Shown: positions 58,420 to 64,000 of the stretch, piece by piece
How the letters are laid out: each line of letters begins with the position of its first letter
Position numbering within the stretch: position 1 is the stretch's first letter
Assembly: GCA_003508835.1 (NCBI GenBank)
Contig: PUFA01000116.1
Location: 248,001 to 312,000 of the forward strand
DNA: 64,000 bases
Reading direction: 5' to 3'
Source of the DNA: Eonycteris spelaea
Taxonomy: Eukaryota > Chordata > Mammalia > Chiroptera > Pteropodidae
Made by a program: the position numbers and the translations under genes
The notes under the pieces: model-generated
Seen by the model: only the letters and a program-made list of their open reading frames with translations
Database searches by the model: none
Told to the model about the DNA's origin: nothing

Positions 58420-58640
58420 CGCTGATGGGTGGTGCCCATGAGCAGGGACTGAAGTCAGGAGGCTGGTCGCCTCCGGTTGGGGCTGTGCAGGGAGGGACAG
58501 GAACACCTGGGGACCCCCGGGTGCTGGAAGCGCCCCCCTCCTTGATCCCAGAGCGGCACGAGGTAAAAATTCACAACGTGTCCACTTAAGAGGCGTGCCC
58601 TCTGCCGTGTGCATGTTACACCTCCGTGGAAATTCCCAAA
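58420..58640 (+). mobile_element. L1 3' UTR terminus
   Basis: agggacaggaacacctgggg, gggtgctggaagcgcccccc, ttgatcccagagcggcacga, attcacaacgtgtccactta, agaggcgtgccctctgccgt and gtgcatgttacacctccgtg follow an L1M 3' terminus, with strong A/T-to-G/C change. Confidence 0.65.
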
Positions 58641-59524
58641 ACTTAAACCTTGGCAATGCAGGCATCGCCTGGGCTCCACTTTAGCCAGCACGAATTCGAA
58701 TGTCAGCAAATACAGGCACCACAATTGCAGGACCCCATGAGGTTATAAGGCGTGATCTGGATGACTCCGATGTGCTTCATTTTTTAAGACTGCGATTGAC
58801 ATGAAAGCAAGAAACTGTTCGTTCATAAAATTCACAGACCCCTGAGAATACAGCACACGTACCAGGATTTTGTGCGCTCCAGTTTGGGAATAAGAGTTAG
58901 AAACACAGGACAGAGATGACCAGCATCTGTCTCCCAAGGACGGCAGATCCGGACACAGCCCCCTGTGTCTCACGGTGGCATGCGGGCTCATTTGGAAGAT
59001 GAAGAGCATGCGAAGGTCAGCCCCAAACTTAACTCTTGCTCAGTAATCCCGGGGGCCGTGAGTTTTCGTGAACCCCTGAACTGAGAGGCAAGAGATACAA
59101 ACAAAGAGACAAGTGTGGGCTCCGAGTGCCACTTTTATGGCTGTAGAGGCTACGGGAGGGGTGGGTGCTGCTCCACCCTTCCCGTAAGGAGCGCGGAGCA
59201 CAGGTGACAGCCCCAGGCAGGCAACGTGACAGCACAGTGTTTTCATTCTCAAAATTGTCAGGTTGCTGCATTTCTCTCCAGATTCCGATGGTGACCGCAA
59301 GGTGCCTCTCTAGTCCTTGAGAGTCCCCCTTGGGCGAGAGTCCGACTCCCTAGAAAAGGCACAAATGTGACCTTACAAAATGTCACTTTTGTAACTTCCA
59401 GGAGTTAACAGACCCTCTCCCAAGTCCCTCGGATCCCAAGGGAGAACTGAGACAATGCCGGTGCAAGGCCACAGCCAGAGGGACATGTGTGACAGCTGGG
59501 ATTCGAGGGCTCACATACACCTTT
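58641..59524. other. Unassigned, no gene seen
   Basis: Balanced composition. 58740-58860 is AT-richer. An unrecognised LTR at 59040-59340 is possible but unsupported. Confidence 0.35.
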
Positions 59525-59870
59525 TTCTGGAAGCAATCCACATGTCCATCGACAGACGAGTGGGTAAAACAGGATGTGGTCCAGCCAGACCACGGACTAT
59601 TAATCAGCCTTGAACGGGAAGGCAGTGCTGACACATGCTACGGCCTGGATGAACCCCAAGGTGACGACACGCAGTGACATTGGCCACACACTGTGTGCCT
59701 CCTCTTCCATGAGGTCCTTAAAGAGGTCACCTTCACAGAGAGGGAAGGCGGCCGGGGCCGGGGCGGGAGAAGGGAGCTGTGTTCAGTGGGGACAGACAGA
59801 GGTCTGGAGAGGGGTGCTGGCGGCGGTCGTACAGATGTGGGTGCGCGCAAACGCAGTATTTTGAAACGAA
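59525..59870 (+). mobile_element. L1 3' end (ORF2 tail and 3' UTR)
   Basis: gcaatccacatgtccatcga, cagacgagtgggtaaaacag, gatgtggtccagccagacca, gtgctgacacatgctacggc, ctggatgaaccccaaggtga, tcttccatgaggtccttaaa and gacagacagaggtctggaga follow the L1M ORF2 end and 3' UTR. Here too A/T positions have become G/C (aatggatgaac becoming ggcctggatgaac). Confidence 0.8.
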
Positions 59871-60209
59871 GGCTGTGGGCCGAGGAGCCTTTGGCCTGGT
59901 CCGGTGGGGTCAGCCCTGAGGAGCAAAGCAAGCAGCATTTGTGGAGACCAGGGGACAGGCTGGGGACATGGGCAGCTGCTTCGGGAGTCTCCTTTCCCGC
60001 CCCGAGCGGTGAGCTGGCCGGAAGCCCAGCATTGCAAGACATCGAGGATCTGTTTTGAACCCCAGCGTTAAAGTATGAGGGAATCGTTCTCTGTGGTCTT
60101 AGCTTAAGGATTTAGGGGTCAGAGTGAAACCATTTACTGGTCCAATGGGAAAAACCATGGTCCCCTCTTTACAGTTTCCTTAATTAAACCTGACTCGACT
60201 AAAAGCAGA
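59871..60209. other. Unassigned, no gene seen
   Basis: GC-richer to about 60050, then balanced. Nothing recognised. Confidence 0.4.
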
Positions 60210-60425
60210 GCATGGCTTGGAGAGGCAGTCGGGTCGAGTCCGGGTCGGATGCCTGTCCTGCCGCTTGCTGTGTCTGGAACCTCGGGAAATCCACTTCAGC
60301 CCTACAGAGCGTGGGTAACAGTCGCGCCTGCCTCGCCGGGCGGGCGAGGGATGAAATAAGGACTATTTAGCCAAGCGCCTGGCACACGAAATTCTCGGCC
60401 TATGTTGGTCGCTATCAGTAAGTGC
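60210..60425 (+). mobile_element. MIR SINE
   Basis: gtcgagtccgggtcggatgc, gccgcttgctgtgtctggaa, cctcgggaaatccacttcag, ccctacagagcgtgggtaac, gagggatgaaataaggacta and gcgcctggcacacgaaattc follow the MIR order, with several CpGs not seen in typical copies. Confidence 0.75.
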
Positions 60426-60529
60426 CCAGTGTTGGAGCGAGAGACCTGCTCTCCCACGTGCCTTCAGTAACCAGAGGTTTTACAAACGGCAGTTAGACTC
60501 TTCCTCCAAGTGATCGTACTATTGCCCAA

Positions 60530-60765
60530 AAAGGAAATAACATGCTCAAATTATTATTATCATCGTACTTACGATGTACCAGGACATTGTTCTGAGTTAT
60601 AAACGTTATTTTTCTTCTTCCGAAAAATCCTAGGAGAGAAATCTCCTGGTTCTCTTCAAGTTACTGGTGAGGAAAACTGAAAACAGAGAAATTAAATAAT
60701 TTGCCCCAGGTCACGCAGCAAAGCCTCGAACCTGGGCAGTCTGGCCACAGAGCTGCTCCCGACCG
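60530..60765 (-). mobile_element. MIR SINE, antisense
   Basis: attattattatcatcgtact, gatgtaccaggacattgttc, tgagttataaacgttatttt, ggtgaggaaaactgaaaaca, gagaaattaaataatttgcc, ccaggtcacgcagcaaagcc and tcgaacctgggcagtctggc are collinear with the MIR reverse complement, including the tRNA-derived B-box region (ggttcgagg on the minus strand). Confidence 0.85.
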
Positions 60766-61339
60766 GCGTCCACCCACCTCCCAGCAACGCCCGTTACTTA
60801 CTGCCCTGCCCTGGCGGATCAATTATCCCCCATGCAGAAGATATTTTGATTTGTTTTTGTTACTCAGGAGAAGAAAGAAGAACATTTTATTTTCAGGCAT
60901 CGGCCAGACCATTAGGAAACACCCCATCTGTTCATACATCAATCCAGTCAGGAAATAACAAAAAGAAACTCAAGAAAGGGGAAAAAAAAAAAACCCTTAA
61001 AATGTTTGATTGCCAAGAATTCTACTTGGTGTAAGAGCGCCTCCGGCTAAAAATAATCTTTGGATCTAATCTTCAATTACAAAGGGATGCATTAATTCCC
61101 GCCAGAACGCAGCCACACGGAGAGGATCCCCACTTGCCCCGTTATTTTCGGATCCATTCAACCGACAACAAACCAAAAACCAACCCAAAACTAACCTCGG
61201 CTGACGGGACGGGGTCCTGGCGCGCCCGGGCCAGCCAGGCACGGAGGCTCCCACGCACCAGTCTAAGGACGGGCCCACCCAGGAGACGGTGTGGGCGCCG
61301 AGGGGCCGGGGACGTGGGGGGCGCGCGATGCCCCGGAGG
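60766..61339. other. Unassigned, no gene seen
   Basis: 60830-61150 is AT-rich with an A-run near 60982-60993; from 61190 it becomes GC-rich. Nothing recognised. Confidence 0.4.
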
Positions 61340-61462
61340 CGGAGACCGTGGCGGTGATGGCGTTGGCAGTGGTGGCCGCGGAGATTATGGAACGGGTGGA
61401 GGTGGTGATCACGGCGGTATTGGTGGTGGTAGCGATGGTAGTAACAGTGGCAGCACCTCACG
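61340..61462 (+). repeat. Imperfect GGN/GTG trinucleotide low-complexity tract
   Basis: Built from ggtgat, ggcggt, ggtggt and gtagcgatg units. In one frame (61134-61652 plus) it encodes a glycine-rich run (GDYGTGGGGDHGGIGGGSDG). That frame has no supporting flank, so the glycine richness is taken as a by-product of the repeat. Confidence 0.65.
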
Positions 61463-63482
61463 TGAACAAGTCAGGACGGTGACCCCAGAACACGCCCCAC
61501 AACGACCGCGCACGCGGGCCCTCGCCCTGCGCCCCGGGGCCCGCCGGCCCCCGCAGCATCAGTCACCAGGCCCTGCCAGGCTTGGCTCCGGGCGCGCCCT
61601 TCCCCGGGCACAGGAGGAAGTCTCCAAGGAGCTCAGCGCAGCACCTCGCTGAGAAAAGCCAACGAGCCCGGACACTGTGCCAGGGTAACAAAGTGTCTGG
61701 AAACCTGAACAGTCACCACGAATCTTGCAGGACACAGAGCTGTAGCCACAGGGTCCAAACGGGGCTTCGTCCGAGCTGCGATTCGCTGGCATCTAGGGGC
61801 CATCGTCCTTTGGAGCAAGTGTGGCCGGGAGTGGTTGCCATTCCAACCACCTTCCCACATTCACCCCCAATGCACAGAAAATACTGGGGACATAGGGATC
61901 CGCCTCCTCCGCTTCTCCAGTTCCCAAAATACAACGGCCCGTCTTCCCCCGGGTATGGCCCACCCCTCTGCCAAAGCAAAAATTGCCCTAGACAAAGTTA
62001 CACAGGCGAGGAAGCCCTCACTCGAGACTTCGGCAGCAGGGGAGAGAGGCCGGAACCCCGGCTGGGTCGGCCCTCCACCCAAAGGGCAGGAGGGTTTTTC
62101 AGCCGTTGGGACAGGGGAGATCATAGCCCATGTATTTACTAATCGTCTCTACCCGAAAGGAAAGCAAACGTCTTGTATCTTCATGACAGGAGGTAGTTCT
62201 CTAACTCGGAGGCAGGTGTCCTCAGCAGTTAGGCCCCCACCCTCCCCCGGAAACCAAAGACTGGGGGTGCTGTCTCCCTTGACGCTGACATGTCAAAGAG
62301 ATGGCTCAGGTCCTTGAGAAAGACTGCCCTGGGTTGTAAAACCAGCAAAAGGCTTTCAAAAGACACGGCTCAGACGGGGCAGATAAAGAATTTATAACAA
62401 GTTTCTAATATAAATGACCCATGAAAAGGGAGTCAGAGGCCCAGAATCAGGAAGAAGGCCACCCACAGTTTAGCTGTCTCGGTTACCTCTGCACCCCCTC
62501 GTTCCCCTGCTTTCCCGGGCCATAAGGACTTTGTCAGCACCCCGCCCCCGCCCATGACAATGGGGGCTGAGCAGAAGACGGGGGTGATGGCGGGCGGGTC
62601 AGACCCAGCTCACGCATCTCACAGCACGTCACCGCGGGGTGCTGCTTTATTTGCTTAGCTCAAGTTTGCCAGCGTAGCAAGTCGAACGAGAAAGCGTTTG
62701 GGAGCCAACGATTTTCTCTCCTCCCACATCGACTTTTTCTCCGCGCCTCTGACACTGTTCCAGGTGGAGTGGGGGAGACCATCACCCCGACGGGAGAGCC
62801 TCGAGCCAGCGCCAGGAAGGCAGAGACGCTCCAACTGCGCCCCCTCCCGACGTGCTTCTCGCCCCTCCGAATTTAAGCCACTGCTTTCTTCTCTCCTCGT
62901 CCTCACCCATAAAGATTTCTCGTACTTTTGCTCAGCATCGGCCCCACCCCTGGCCAACACTGCTCTGCCCCTGCTCCCTTGGCCTGCCTGAGGCCTCGAG
63001 GGCCCCCGCCCTCAGGAACTCCCCACACCTCATCATTACAGCTTTGTGCACCACAGCGTCAGAGGCCCCAGGGCAGGAAGCCAGGGCACAGGTGACCGGC
63101 TGTCCACCATGGCCGTGCCGGACTCAGAGGCCAGGCCGGGGAACGAAGGAGGCTCACCGAGGGGCCCGATGCAGCAGGAATTCACAAGTTTTGCTAGCGG
63201 GACAAGGTGCTAATGTGCAACACAGCAAAGCAAACAGGAGGCTGCAGAGATGCGGCGGGGGGGTGAAGGGGCCGGAGATGGGCGAGGAACACTGGGAGGC
63301 ACGGCATGGAGGCCTGTCGGCCTCTGCACCGACTTGCTCGTGACATCCTCAGGAGTGGCTTGGTGCACCCCACCACCCCCAGGGAGGGCCTCGCCCCCGA
63401 GCCCAGCGGAAGGTTAAAATGCATCAGGAAAACAGAAATCAAATTTGCCTGGCAGCTGGCGTAGTGTGTAGGAGAAAGAGAG
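61463..63482. other. Unassigned, no gene seen
   Basis: Mixed composition, CpG-bearing to about 61660. 62320-62420 is a short AT-rich stretch. Frames at 61582-62317 and 62655-63343 overlap on both strands with no domain. Confidence 0.4.
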
Positions 63483-63483
63483 G

Positions 63484-63985
63484 ACACACACGTACACACA
63501 TACACACGCATACACATACACACACGTACACGCATATGCATACACACATGCACACGCATACACACATGCACACATGCACAGACGCACACGCATGTGCACA
63601 CATGCACGCACACATACAGGCACGCATACAGGCACACATGCACACAAAACACATAACATGCATACACATGCATGCACGCATACACCTGCGCACATGCATG
63701 CACACATGCACACACATACATGTGCGCGCACACATACACATATGCACAAGTGCGTGCATATGCGTGCACGCATGCACACATGCATACGCATGCACACGTG
63801 CACACATAGCGCATAACATGCATGCACACGTGCACATGCACGCACATGCATGTGTGCATGGCGCATAACACGCATACACTCACGTGCGCACATGCATGCA
63901 TGCGCGCACGCATACATGCGCGCGCACATACGCACATAACACATAACACGCATACATGTGCATGCACACACAAAAAACACATAAC
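63484..63985. repeat. ~500 bp CA/CG/TA alternating purine-pyrimidine array
   Basis: Complex microsatellite of ACAC, ATGC, ACGC and ACAT units. 63484-63580 is a perfect 97-bp purine-pyrimidine alternation, and most of the remainder alternates with isolated breaks such as cataacatg and caggcac. The word cataacatgcat recurs at 63652 and 63813, and cataacacgcat at 63865 and 63944, so there is some higher-order repetition. It explains the Cys/His/Met/Val- and Thr/His-rich frames in all six phases here; none is a gene. Confidence 0.9.
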
Positions 63986-64000
63986 ACGGTCTTTTCAGCT

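Noticed and set aside
63194..63982. Cys/His/Met/Val-rich 262-codon frame as a cysteine-rich protein
   Set aside because: It is the translation of the CA/CG/TA microsatellite; the same array is open in several other frames.
1..64000. Telomeric TTAGGG arrays, CRISPR arrays, prokaryotic operons or phage genes
   Set aside because: No TTAGGG/CCCTAA tandem runs, no regular spacer-repeat structure and no prokaryote-like gene packing; the repeats are clearly mammalian.

Overview
The window looks like nuclear DNA from a placental mammal. It holds fossil LINE-1/HAL1 pieces, MIR and L2 remnants, MaLR-type LTRs, two copies of a hAT-type transposon (CAGGGG...CCCCTG-like ends) and mammalian-style microsatellites. 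The L1 3' ends at about 2260-2870, 10130-10625 and 30283-30610 read like those of laurasiatherian mammals, and to my memory most like bat L1s. I saw no Alu, B1/B2, CanSINE, BovB/Bov-tA, PRE-1 or ERE, and no other young SINE. The clade is therefore an inference and the species is unresolved.

I find no protein-coding gene, rRNA, tRNA or known ncRNA that I can support. Many long open frames exist, but the DNA is GC- and CpG-rich, the frames overlap on both strands, several run through SINEs or microsatellites, and none shows a domain I recognise. The only coding remnants are pieces of LINE ORF1 and ORF2. The window is best read as intergenic: a gene desert, or possibly a very long intron.

Layout. 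0-3 kb: GC-rich DNA, then a composite HAL1/L1. 3-9 kb: L1 fragments, Z-DNA-type dinucleotide tracts, a ~135 bp duplicated segment (3833 and 6172), a G-rich tract and an L1 ORF2 fragment. 9-18 kb: an AT-richer block, an L1 3' end, a second AT-richer block and opposed L1 pieces. 18-28 kb: CpG-dense sequence with a hAT element, L2 and an LTR. 28-35 kb: AT-rich islands with homeodomain-type sites, an L1 3' end, an L1 endonuclease-region fragment and a second hAT copy. 36-48 kb: L1 3' ends, a CpG-dense block at 38.9-40.3 kb, more AT islands and an LTR. 49-61 kb: five MIRs, a duplicated AT-rich unit split by an L1 end, three LTRs and three L1 pieces. 61-64 kb: a GGN-type tract, then a ~500 bp CA/CG/TA alternating array.

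Two large-scale features stand out. Old repeats have gained C, G and CpG compared with what these families normally look like, as expected under strong GC-biased gene conversion (subtelomeric or pseudoautosomal-like DNA; inference). Against that background a few non-repeat blocks stay AT-rich and carry TAATTG/CAATTA, TTTGCAT, TGACAG and T-box-like motifs. These are the best candidates for conserved developmental enhancers. I see no evidence of a wholly new genetic system.
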